From the NCBI GenBank assembly GCA_030266395.1, contig JAJDHX010000007.1:1-43120 (forward strand): a stretch of 43,120 nucleotides of DNA, read 5' to 3'. Each line of letters begins with the position of its first letter. Position 1 is the stretch's first letter. The position numbers and the translations under genes were made by a program. The notes beneath the pieces were generated by a model. It had not been told where the DNA came from, did not search any database, and saw only the letters and a list, made by a program, of their open reading frames with translations. The DNA is from Selenomonadales bacterium OttesenSCG-928-I06. GTDB lineage: Bacteria; Bacillota; Negativicutes; Sporomusales; Sporomusaceae. Below are positions 8,519 through 16,079 of this stretch, one piece after another.

Positions 8519-10888
8519 TTATTTGAATTTCATCTTTCTTTTATTTAATTTCTGTAATAATCCAGGTCTGGAATTTGGAATAACAATTTCTCTCATGATA
8601 TCATCTTCAGATAATCCCAATGCTTCACCTGCCATAAACTCTTCTTGTTTTATAGGATTAAATTTCTCAGTATAAAAAGATATTATAAAACCTAAAAAAC
8701 CACCTATTATAGGAACACCTATCACAGGTAAATATGGCAAACCTGCTCCCGAGAGCAAAAACATTCCTGTCAGAAGAACTGCCCCAACAACTATTCCATA
8801 AATTTTTTCTATCCCAAAAAAACTCATTATCGTCTGTTTTATTTTCTCTTTTCTGCTTGCAAATTGAATTCTGTTATTAGTTCTCCTTTTCTTTAGAACA
8901 GTCATTATGGTAGTATGATCAAGACCTAAGGAAAAAAGGACAAGAACAATAGCGACTATAGCAGCTAATACACTTTTTACTTCTATCAATAATTGCTGAA
9001 CTTCTGCCCTGGCATTAGGTTCTATAATTCCAAGTGCATTTGAATATACATTAAAATTCTCATGACCTACTCTATTTGCAATACTAGGCTTAATTGCTTC
9101 TATACTCACATCATTTGTTGTTAGTATTTGAATTCTCGAGCCTGGTATAACTTGTCCATCAATTACTTTATCTAAAATATTTATAGAAGCAACTATATCC
9201 TCATCTCTCAAACTTGGAGACGCAGCAGCTAAATAGTCCAGTTCTTCTGCTATCAGAGGAGTATTTATTTTTTCTATTTCATTAATTTGTTCATTAATAC
9301 TCATCAAAGTCGCTTCTGTAGCTCTGGCATCAAATGATTCTAAGATATTTAAACTATCTTCTCCAGAATCTATTATGTTTGTTAAAACACGATCTGCTTC
9401 AGCAGATTTAGCAGATATATTTTTTAAGGTATCTAATCCTCTATTTAAATTTTCTAAATTAGTATAAGTAACAGTTAAAGAATCTACTGTCTCACTTACT
9501 TTTCCATCAACCAAAGTCATTAATTTTAAAGTATTAATAAGAGCAGCAAGTGTTTTGGTCGAGGCATCTAACTGATTTTGCAAAGTATCTGTATCAAGAT
9601 TTCTTAAATTTCCTGTTGCATCATTTATAATACCTTGAGCTGATCTTAAATTACTCAAAATCGTTTTAGTTGTAGTTACACTGTCATCATAATTAGAAAG
9701 TATATCTAAAGCTATTCCACTCATTTCTCTGGTATCTTGAATCATGCCTGGTATTTGTCTTGTTAAATCAGCAGACTTATTAAGAGCAACTGCTAAGTTT
9801 TCTCTAGGATTAACATAAGTAACTGTTATTGTTTCATCTGTAATTATATTATCCACAATTTTATAACCTTCTTGTAAGGTACCATCAGTATTTTTGAGCC
9901 AAGAACTATCCCCTTGAATAACTCTGCCTGTTATACTCATATTTTCATCATCTTCATAAATTTCCAAAACAACATTGCCAGTTATAGATTCTGTACCTAC
10001 ATATATATCTTCTAACGCTCTGCCTTTAAAAACAAACTTATCTCCCCTCTTAAATTCTCTGCCTTCCACAGAAACAACTGTAACTGTAGCCATATATGCA
10101 GTTAAAAACTTCTTCAATTCAGACATCGTAACTATCATTGAAGCCATATCATCAGTTTGATTAGTATTTAGGACACTTTTAGCATAAGGAATCCTTAAGG
10201 AATTTTGAATATCAAATGCTAAATCTTCACCCAATTTTAAAGGATTAGTCGGTTCATAGCCTATCGGAAAAGTAATTTCTATAACTTGATATTCTTCTAA
10301 AAATGCCTTTGTTTTAGCAGTAAGCTCTCCTGTTTGATTAAAACTTGGCACCATAATACTTACAGCCCCGCCATCTCTAAATGCAAATTTGGCACCTTCT
10401 AATTTGTTTAACTCCTCTACTAATATCCCTTTTGCACCTTCAGGAACTCCTCTTATTACAAGACGCGGCTCGCTTATAATTCCAGCTTTCACGCCGCCTC
10501 TTACACCACCAAAGATTCCTCCAATGTTTTCATATATCTCTTTAGTTTTAAAATTCTCAGGCAAAGCCACAAAAAAAGAAGTCTTGCCTGTAATAGTCGA
10601 TCCTTCTATTAATACAGCACCTGGCAAAATACTTGAAATAACTTGTTCAAGTTCAGGCTTAATATCACCACTTAACTCTTCTCTCACCTGAATAACTACA
10701 TCATGTTCTCCATAATCTCCCACAAAACTAGATATCGCTCCAGAAAAATATTGGTTGCTAACTATAGAAATAAGAGATGCAGCTATAGCACCTAAAACAA
10801 TAGTAAGCAAGATTAAAATCAAAATGTCTTTTCGAAAAGAATTATTAATCTTTTTTACGATAAACCTCTTAGAAACATGATCTGCCAT
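8519..10888 (-). CDS. Unrecognised 789-residue inner-membrane protein with a large extracytoplasmic coiled-coil domain and a C-terminal EAA-like motif
   Basis: I do not recognise the family. Visible layout: basic cytoplasmic N-terminus, membrane segment about 21-43, a large extracytoplasmic region (about 44-638) whose first part looks globular and whose second part (about 370-560) is helical and coiled-coil like, then membrane segments about 639-656, 697-716 and 719-739. Charge distribution puts both ends in the cytoplasm. The cytoplasmic tail contains E755-A756, G758, I768 and P771 (GEALGLSEDDIMREIVIP), which keeps the G-x9-I-x-(L/I)-P spacing of the EAA coupling loop of ABC importer permeases. 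The neighbouring GlnQ-type ATPase would be its partner. The overall shape also recalls YhgE/Pip-like proteins. AAAGGTG lies before the ATG at 10888. A role in envelope transport or mechanotransmission is inference from the LPS context. Confidence 0.75.
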   Translation of the reverse strand: MADHVSKRFIVKKINNSFRKDILILILLTIVLGAIAASLISIVSNQYFSGAISSFVGDYGEHDVVIQVREELSGDIKPELEQVISSILPGAVLIEGSTITGKTSFFVALPENFKTKEIYENIGGIFGGVRGGVKAGIISEPRLVIRGVPEGAKGILVEELNKLEGAKFAFRDGGAVSIMVPSFNQTGELTAKTKAFLEEYQVIEITFPIGYEPTNPLKLGEDLAFDIQNSLRIPYAKSVLNTNQTDDMASMIVTMSELKKFLTAYMATVTVVSVEGREFKRGDKFVFKGRALEDIYVGTESITGNVVLEIYEDDENMSITGRVIQGDSSWLKNTDGTLQEGYKIVDNIITDETITVTYVNPRENLAVALNKSADLTRQIPGMIQDTREMSGIALDILSNYDDSVTTTKTILSNLRSAQGIINDATGNLRNLDTDTLQNQLDASTKTLAALINTLKLMTLVDGKVSETVDSLTVTYTNLENLNRGLDTLKNISAKSAEADRVLTNIIDSGEDSLNILESFDARATEATLMSINEQINEIEKINTPLIAEELDYLAAASPSLRDEDIVASINILDKVIDGQVIPGSRIQILTTNDVSIEAIKPSIANRVGHENFNVYSNALGIIEPNARAEVQQLLIEVKSVLAAIVAIVLVLFSLGLDHTTIMTVLKKRRTNNRIQFASRKEKIKQTIMSFFGIEKIYGIVVGAVLLTGMFLLSGAGLPYLPVIGVPIIGGFLGFIISFYTEKFNPIKQEEFMAGEALGLSEDDIMREIVIPNSRPGLLQKLNKRKMKFK

Positions 10889-11031
10889 TTTGATTTCACC
10901 TTTCTAATTTTTAAAATAACTCAAATAATTGTATATACTTAATTTTATCTAAAAACACTTTTTTTACTCATATTTTCAAGAAAAACTAAGTCATATCACA
11001 CCCATAAAAAATCATACCTAAATTACTACAC

Positions 11032-11059
11032 CTATTTCTTGGCGAAGCTCAAGAAATAG
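11032..11059. terminator. Hairpin downstream of the palindromic repeat
   Basis: CTATTTCTTG (11032-11041) and CAAGAAATAG (11050-11059) are perfect 10-base arms, and GC/GC inside the loop can extend the stem. Neither side has a U-tract. It lies in the 313-base gap 10889-11201, most of whose remainder (10889-11031) is AT-rich sequence in which I see only the ribosome site of the 789-residue protein. Confidence 0.4.
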
Positions 11060-11085
11060 CATAAACCAAATCTGCGAACAAACAC

Positions 11086-11213
11086 AAAAACGCATGAGAA
11101 GTGCGTATATGCAAGGCGGATTAAAAAAGTCAGGCTGGGCAGTGTACACGTAGTACATAACCAGTCTGACTTTTTTAACCAACGCAGCAGATGCGTGCTT
11201 ATCATGCGTTTTT
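11086..11213. repeat. 128-bp palindromic intergenic repeat overlapping the end of the lpxL-type gene
   Basis: The outer 12 bases AAAAACGCATGA (11086-11097) recur inverted as TCATGCGTTTTT (11202-11213), and the complementarity continues imperfectly inwards to AAAAAAGTCAGGCTGG (11123-11138) against CCAGTCTGACTTTTTT (11161-11176), with TGTAC/GTACA at the centre. The whole unit is one imperfect foldback. Its right end supplies the last codons and stop of the acyltransferase gene, and its inner stem followed by T6 can act as a terminator in either direction. A related sequence starts again at the right edge of the window, so this is probably a dispersed element (REP/MITE-like). It has no coding content of its own. 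Confidence 0.7.
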
Positions 11214-12077
11214 GTCTTGGGGCGGTTTGGTTTTCCATCTGTTATGAAGCCAAAACCACTCGCCAGGATGTTCTCTAATATGTTTTTCCATTATATAAGA
11301 CAACTCTTGAGTTGTATTAAAAATATCCTGATCTCTATCTTTAGTTTTATTTACAAACACAGGCGGATGTATTTTAACAACATGTTTGCCATTTCCACTA
11401 TAGGTTATAAAACAAGGCACAATTGGCGAATCTTTCATTCTAGCCAAAGCAGCTGACCCTTGAGCAGTCGAAGATATCTGACCAAAAAATTCAACAAATA
11501 CTCCTGCTTTACCAATATCTTGATCCATCAAAAGACCTATAATCATTCCCTCTGAAAGAAGTTTTACCATCTCTCTGACACCTTGTCTATAAGTAACATG
11601 CTGTCCTGCTTTGCTTCTATACTCATTTATAAATTTATCAGCACCACCACTTGATTGTTTTTGAACTACAGAAACCAAAGGAAAACCATACATGGCCAGC
11701 GAAGCTCCAAGCAACTCCCAGTTACCTGTATGAGCAGTTGAAATTACAGCTCCTCGTCCTAGTGCCAAAGCCTCATCTAAATATTCTCTTCCCTCTAAAG
11801 TTACATATTCAGATATATTACTTTTATTTAATTTCGGAAAATATAAAACTTCCATAAACATCGGACCAAATCGAGTGGCACTTTTCTTGGCAAGTTTTTT
11901 AGCATCTTGTCTAGGCAATGATAAACATCTCATTATATTGGATATTGCAATTTCTCTTCTTTTAGGCGGTACTACTAACCAACCTAATTGACCCAGACAA
12001 TCTCCTAAAAACTTTCTCACTCCATATGGCAAAATACACACTATTTTACTTATAAACAAAATAAATTTATATACCAT
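11202..12077 (-). CDS. Kdo2-lipid A acyltransferase, LpxL/HtrB family
   Basis: Adds secondary acyl chains to Kdo2-lipid IVA at the inner membrane. An N-terminal hydrophobic segment (about 4-20) is followed by the HX4E catalytic motif HTGNWE (His116-Glu121), then LLMDQD...GVFVEFFG and GEWFWLHNRWK near the C-terminus, all typical of the family. Length 291, slightly shorter than E. coli LpxL (306). Sequence alone does not separate LpxL, LpxM and LpxP roles, so no symbol is given. The last six codons and the TGA lie inside the palindromic repeat 11086-11213, so the extreme C-terminus (about the final QDKNA) may be repeat-derived. Confidence 0.88.
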   Translation of the reverse strand: MVYKFILFISKIVCILPYGVRKFLGDCLGQLGWLVVPPKRREIAISNIMRCLSLPRQDAKKLAKKSATRFGPMFMEVLYFPKLNKSNISEYVTLEGREYLDEALALGRGAVISTAHTGNWELLGASLAMYGFPLVSVVQKQSSGGADKFINEYRSKAGQHVTYRQGVREMVKLLSEGMIIGLLMDQDIGKAGVFVEFFGQISSTAQGSAALARMKDSPIVPCFITYSGNGKHVVKIHPPVFVNKTKDRDQDIFNTTQELSYIMEKHIREHPGEWFWLHNRWKTKPPQDKNA

Positions 12078-12112
12078 AAAAAATCCTCTAAAAGATTCAT
12101 TAATCTCTATAA

Positions 12113-12733
12113 TTAAAGTTTAGTATAACTAATCCCAAAATAACCTCTATCATCTTTTATGCCTAAATCAACTTTTAAATTTTTAGCCACAGAAGCTCTA
12201 ATTCCGCAATTAAAATGCTTCCCATCATATTCTAAAATAACATTACTTGCACCAATATTGGCAAATTTTATTTTTTTTATAGACTTTTCCAGAGCTATAA
12301 ACCCATGTTCATATTTGTTATTGCCAATACCAACATGCAATCTAATGCCCCAAATTAATCTTTTACTAACTGCCCCATAAAAGGAATCTCCCTCTGAGCC
12401 AGTTCCTTGTTCATAGCCTATTGCAAAACCAGGTTTAAGAATATCTTCTTTAACAATAGAGTATTTAGCACTAATCGTGTTATCACTGGAATCACTATAA
12501 ACATTTCTCCTAAACCCAACTTCTAATTTAGGAGTTACACCCAAAATAAACATTCCTACTTTTCTACTATGCTGAAGATTATAAAAGCCAACAGAAAATT
12601 GTCCGTCTCTCATTACATCAGCACTGGGTGTATTAATTTGCCCTGTAGATGCATTAAAAGTAGGCGCAGCTAAAGAATAACTGCAACTGCTTATAAAAAA
12701 CACAAATAAAAAAACCGATAAAAATTTCTTCAT
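12113..12733 (-). CDS. Small YjbH-like outer-membrane beta-barrel protein
   Basis: A 206-residue exported protein. The N-terminal signal peptide (about 1-23) ends near SLAA-PTF. The mature start, FNASTGQINTPSADVMRDGQ followed by an SVGFYN strand, matches the pattern that opens YjbH/YbjH-type barrels (a G-x-I-x-TP-x-A block then alternating strands). The rest alternates polar and hydrophobic residues as in a barrel of roughly eight to ten strands. YjbH proteins of E. coli are much longer, so this would be a minimal version. SSC inside the signal peptide resembles a lipobox only weakly. It lies between lpxD and the acyltransferase and has its own promoter (12766-12793). The function is unknown. 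Confidence 0.65.
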   Translation of the reverse strand: MKKFLSVFLFVFFISSCSYSLAAPTFNASTGQINTPSADVMRDGQFSVGFYNLQHSRKVGMFILGVTPKLEVGFRRNVYSDSSDNTISAKYSIVKEDILKPGFAIGYEQGTGSEGDSFYGAVSKRLIWGIRLHVGIGNNKYEHGFIALEKSIKKIKFANIGASNVILEYDGKHFNCGIRASVAKNLKVDLGIKDDRGYFGISYTKL

Positions 12734-12765
12734 AACTAAGCCTTCCCTCTAGACTTAACAAAAAG

Positions 12766-12793
12766 ATTATAGGATATATTTGATATTCGACAA
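12766..12793 (-). promoter_or_regulatory. Promoter for the YjbH-like gene
   Basis: Minus strand -35 TTGTCG (12788-12793), 16-base spacer, -10 TATAAT (12766-12771), about 32 bases before the ATG at 12733. The 110-base gap after lpxD also contains a weak stem AGATAAA/TTTATCT just after the lpxD stop. Confidence 0.5.
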
Positions 12794-12843
12794 TAGAATA
12801 AACATCCCTTTTAGTAAGATAAATCCAGATTTTATCTATATAA

Positions 12844-13881
12844 TTACTTTTCTGTTTGCTCTATTTTTTTTATTTTTTCTTCTAATTCTTTTATCTTTTT
12901 TGTAAAGTCTATGAGTCTCACACCAGCTGCTTTTATTTTAAGCCACTCTCGATGAGGTCTAGCCGGATATCCAGAATAAAAAGAATTACTCTCAACATCT
13001 GAAATAATTCCTGCTCTTGCTGTAAAAACACAATTGTCTCCTATTTTCAGGTGTCCTGCTGTACCACTTTGTCCTGCAAAAGTAACATTATTACCAACTA
13101 TTACGCTACCTGAAATTCCTGTTTGAGCAACAATAAGACAATTCTCGCCCATAACAACATTGTGAGCTATATGAACAAGATTATCTATTTTTGTTCCCTT
13201 TTTGATGACAGTAAAACCAGTAGTAGCTCTATCTATATTACTATTTGCCCCAATTTCAACATCATCTTCAATTAATACCCCGCCAACTTGGGGAACTTTA
13301 TGATGAATTTTATCTTTTGTTACAAAGCCAAATCCTTCGCTGCCTACCACAGCTCCGCTATTTATAATGACTCTATCTCCAATTGTACAATTTTCTCTAA
13401 TAGTAACTTGTGGATAAAGAAGTATATCTTTTCCTACTTTACTTTTATGACCTATGTAACAATGAGGATAAATAACAGCATTATCTCCTATAACAGCTCC
13501 ATCTGCAATCACAGTATAAGCCATAATACTTACATTATCACCTATTTTAACATCTTTACCTATAACAACAGTGGAATGAATTCCAGGGTCTATTTGCGGT
13601 TTTTCAGTATATAAATCAAGTAATAAAGTAAAGGCTATCCGTGGATTAGCCACTCGGATAGCCGGTTTTGAAAATTCATATACTGTTTCTGGAACGATAA
13701 CTGCTGCAGCATTTGACAAACCAGCTTTCTCTAAATGAGGTTCAACTGCAAATGTTATATCAGAAGGTCCGGCATCTTGTATGTTGTTTACGCCTGTTAT
13801 TTCTATCTTAATTATTTCTTCTGACTGATTTATTATTTCTCCACCAATTATTTCAGCAATTTCTTTTAATTTCTTTTTCAC
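12844..13881 (-). CDS. lpxD: UDP-3-O-(3-hydroxyacyl)glucosamine N-acyltransferase
   Basis: Third step of lipid A synthesis: N-acylation of UDP-3-O-acyl-glucosamine from 3-hydroxyacyl-ACP. The 345-residue length is standard. An N-terminal uridine-binding domain (about 1-95, with DITFAVEP) leads into a left-handed beta-helix of hexapeptide repeats (about 100-300) that includes VHIAHNVVMGENC, holding the catalytic histidine, and ends with a charged helix (KKIKELEEKIKKIEQ) typical of LpxD trimers. It lies 57 bases after the third skp gene, the usual skp-lpxD order, so OM-protein chaperoning and lipid A synthesis share a transcript. Confidence 0.96.
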   Translation of the reverse strand: MKKKLKEIAEIIGGEIINQSEEIIKIEITGVNNIQDAGPSDITFAVEPHLEKAGLSNAAAVIVPETVYEFSKPAIRVANPRIAFTLLLDLYTEKPQIDPGIHSTVVIGKDVKIGDNVSIMAYTVIADGAVIGDNAVIYPHCYIGHKSKVGKDILLYPQVTIRENCTIGDRVIINSGAVVGSEGFGFVTKDKIHHKVPQVGGVLIEDDVEIGANSNIDRATTGFTVIKKGTKIDNLVHIAHNVVMGENCLIVAQTGISGSVIVGNNVTFAGQSGTAGHLKIGDNCVFTARAGIISDVESNSFYSGYPARPHREWLKIKAAGVRLIDFTKKIKELEEKIKKIEQTEK

Positions 13882-13938
13882 GCTACACTTTTCTCCTTAT
13901 GATTTTCTCTATAAGTAGCGAATAAAAATTTATTCATT

Positions 13939-14373
13939 TTACTGCAATTTTTTCAAAACATCCTCTGTTACATCAACGCCGCCATGAGCAACAACTTCTT
14001 TAAACAAAATAACATCTATCTTTTTCTCTTTGCTTACTTGTTCTATAGCACTTTTTACAGTTTCATTAAACTGCATGCCAAAATCTTGTTGCATTTTTAA
14101 AAGTTCACCATAAGCAGCCTCTTGTTTTGCCTGGATCTGCTCTTCATTTAAACCAGCTTGTTCTTTTTCTAGATTTGCTGATAATTCTTTTGCTTTTTCT
14201 TGTAACTGTTCTTGAAATTGTTGTACTTTAGGACTTTCTTTCATGATTTTACTTGTGTCAACAACACCTATACTAGCTTTTGATCCCATACAACCTGTTA
14301 GAAAAAAAGCAGTTAAAACAATAACTAATATAGCTAAAACACGAATTTGCGCCTTATTTTTAGACTTAAACAT
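13939..14373 (-). CDS. OmpH/Skp-family periplasmic chaperone, lipoprotein form (third of three)
   Basis: A 144-residue protein starting at the ATG at 14373 (MFKSKNKAQIRV), chosen because GGAGG lies eight bases upstream; an upstream in-frame start at 14427 lacks a ribosome site. The signal peptide ends in the lipobox LTGC, so it is probably a lipoprotein. After IGVVDTSKIMKESPKVQ comes a long charged helical region (about 50-110) of the Skp tentacle type and a C-terminal strand region DVILFKEVVAHGGVDVTEDV. Skp trimers hold unfolded OM proteins in the periplasm. A membrane-tethered copy beside a soluble one is unusual. Confidence 0.85.
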   Translation of the reverse strand: MFKSKNKAQIRVLAILVIVLTAFFLTGCMGSKASIGVVDTSKIMKESPKVQQFQEQLQEKAKELSANLEKEQAGLNEEQIQAKQEAAYGELLKMQQDFGMQFNETVKSAIEQVSKEKKIDVILFKEVVAHGGVDVTEDVLKKLQ

Positions 14374-14431
14374 ACTATCATCCTCCGACTTCAAATAATT
14401 TATATATCTAATTAGTAGTATACACAATAGT

Positions 14432-15373
14432 TTATTTCTTAATCTCAGTTATAACCAAATCAGTAATATCAATTGCATTTATGTTCACTGTATAATCTGT
14501 AAGAACTACATTTAATCTTTTTTTAATAGCAATTTCAATAGCTTTGTGTCTAACATCATGTACTATCTGATCATACATCGCTTTATTTTCTTGTTGCTTT
14601 AATATAACCTTATTCTCTATTTTCTGAATCTCTTTTGTGGATTCTGAACTAAGAGAAACTCCTGGAAACATGCCTTGTGCACCAGCTGACATCTTATTGC
14701 CAATTTCTTTATTAAGTTGTTCAGCGTATTTGTTCATTTCAATATTAATTCGGCTTAATTCTGGTTCTAAAACTTCTTGTAATTTAGAATCAATTTCTTG
14801 ACTTTTAGCAAAAAGCTTTTCATTTTGCTCTTGTTTTAAAGCATTAATCTTATCAACTATATCATGATGTTGCTGCTCTTCTACTGAAAGCACTTTTAAT
14901 TTCAAATGCAAATCAAATAATTTTGTATCATATTCTTCATTTACTTGCCTTGCGTAATTTTCAAATTCTTCTTGTAAAGGTTTCTTTGCTTCCTGCACCT
15001 TATCATCTATTGATTGCATTAATTCTTCTTGTTTAGCTTTCATTTTAGAATTAAATTCTTCTTCAAATGATTTTCTCATAGCATCTTGCAAATTACCGTC
15101 AAGTTTACTTTGACCTTGTTGCTCTTGTTGCATAATACCATAAGTTTCTTGCTGGGCTTCATATATAAGTTCTTCTTCTTCTTGTTTTTCTCTTAACCAT
15201 TGTTTATATTTGGGGTGAGCTGAGATAGCTTTATCTAGATCAATAATCCCAATAGTGTTACTTATGCTAACAGAATCTTTTTTAGAAACAAAAAAATATC
15301 CCGCTATAGCAATAACTAAAACCAATATTATACCAAATATTAGCCACTTCTTTTTTGGTATGCCACCTAGCAA
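14432..15373 (-). CDS. Elongated OmpH/Skp-family protein with N-terminal membrane anchor (second of three)
   Basis: A membrane anchor (about residues 9-29 from the chosen start) is followed by IGIIDLDKAISAHPKYKQW, the Skp/OmpH opening, then a very long charged, Gln/Glu-rich helical region (about 60-275) and an OmpH-like C-terminus (AIKKRLNVVLTDYTVNINAIDITDLV). At about 313 residues it is twice the usual Skp length, consistent with extended arms. The frame can start with GTG at 15382, but that codon abuts its own GAGAGGG ribosome site; a TTG at 15373 is spaced eight bases from it and is preferred. Its function presumably resembles that of Skp, but this is inference. Confidence 0.78.
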   Translation of the reverse strand: MLGGIPKKKWLIFGIILVLVIAIAGYFFVSKKDSVSISNTIGIIDLDKAISAHPKYKQWLREKQEEEELIYEAQQETYGIMQQEQQGQSKLDGNLQDAMRKSFEEEFNSKMKAKQEELMQSIDDKVQEAKKPLQEEFENYARQVNEEYDTKLFDLHLKLKVLSVEEQQHHDIVDKINALKQEQNEKLFAKSQEIDSKLQEVLEPELSRINIEMNKYAEQLNKEIGNKMSAGAQGMFPGVSLSSESTKEIQKIENKVILKQQENKAMYDQIVHDVRHKAIEIAIKKRLNVVLTDYTVNINAIDITDLVITEIKK

Positions 15374-15404
15374 ACCAATCACCCTCTCTAGTTTATGGAT
15401 ATAA

Positions 15405-15427
15405 AGCCGAGCCTAATCGGCTCGGCT
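15405..15427 (-). terminator. GC-rich hairpin between the first and second skp genes
   Basis: GCCGAGCC (15406-15413) and GGCTCGGC (15419-15426) with a 5-base loop. On the minus strand it is followed by TTTATAT, and on the plus strand by TCTTTT. It would partly terminate or stabilise the transcript of skp copy one relative to the genes that follow. Confidence 0.6.
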
Positions 15428-15513
15428 CTTTTAATTATTCATGATCCTAAATAAGTTAATTTATCTTTTCCATAAACCAATAAAATAATACAAGGAAAAC
15501 ACCTATTTAGTTT

Positions 15514-15969
15514 CTATTTTAATTTTTTTAGAACATCATCAGTTATATCTGTACCACCATAAATAATTTGATTTGAATTAAATACTACAGCAATGCCTTT
15601 AGCATCTGCAACAGTTTTTATTGCAGCATCAACTTGATCGTAAATCGGTTTAACTAATTGTTGTTCTCTAACTGCTAAACGCTCTTGTGTTTGTTTAGCA
15701 TAATCTTGTTTTTCTTTATCATTCATACTTGCTGTTTTTGTATTAAAGTCTTTCTGTGCTTGTTCAAATTCTTTTTGCAAAGTTTGACTTACTGCACTGC
15801 TTTGAGGATGTTCAGACAACAAGCGATTATAATCTACTTTACCTATATTACTGCTAGGAGCTGCCTGAATATCACCTAATTGAGTAAGACCTACTCCCAA
15901 AATCCCTATAACAAATGCAGCCACGATAACTAAAGATACTATTTTAGCATTTTTTCTGTTTTTTAACAC
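15514..15969 (-). CDS. OmpH/Skp-family periplasmic chaperone (first of three)
   Basis: A 151-residue protein with a signal peptide (about 1-36, cleavage near IQA-APS), the typical IGKVDYNRLLSEHPQ opening, a charged helical arm region (about 60-115) and the C-terminal block GIAVVFNSNQIIYGGTDITDDVLKKL, very close to the end of the third copy. The size and layout are those of ordinary Skp. The start is a GTG at 15969 with GAGGG seven bases upstream. It has its own strong promoter (16022-16050), so the skp-skp-skp-lpxD unit can be expressed without bamA. Confidence 0.88.
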   Translation of the reverse strand: MLKNRKNAKIVSLVIVAAFVIGILGVGLTQLGDIQAAPSSNIGKVDYNRLLSEHPQSSAVSQTLQKEFEQAQKDFNTKTASMNDKEKQDYAKQTQERLAVREQQLVKPIYDQVDAAIKTVADAKGIAVVFNSNQIIYGGTDITDDVLKKLK

Positions 15970-16021
15970 AGTTTAACCCTCTTTCATTTTTTAATTAAAA
16001 CTGATGCTTTTTCATTTTTAC

Positions 16022-16050
16022 ATTATATCAGTAAATACAATGTTGTTCAA
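16022..16050 (-). promoter_or_regulatory. Promoter for the skp-lpxD unit
   Basis: Minus strand -35 TTGAAC (16045-16050), 17-base spacer, extended -10 TGATATAAT with TATAAT at 16022-16027. The first skp GTG is about 53 bases downstream of the -10 element. Confidence 0.65.
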
Positions 16051-16079
16051 GCCTTTTTTAAGGTTTAAAATATAAATTG

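Noticed and set aside
11032-11238. A 68-codon minus-strand open frame across the palindromic repeat
   Set aside because: It lies wholly over the foldback element and the end of the acyltransferase gene, has no ribosome site and an odd composition; it is a by-product of the repeat.
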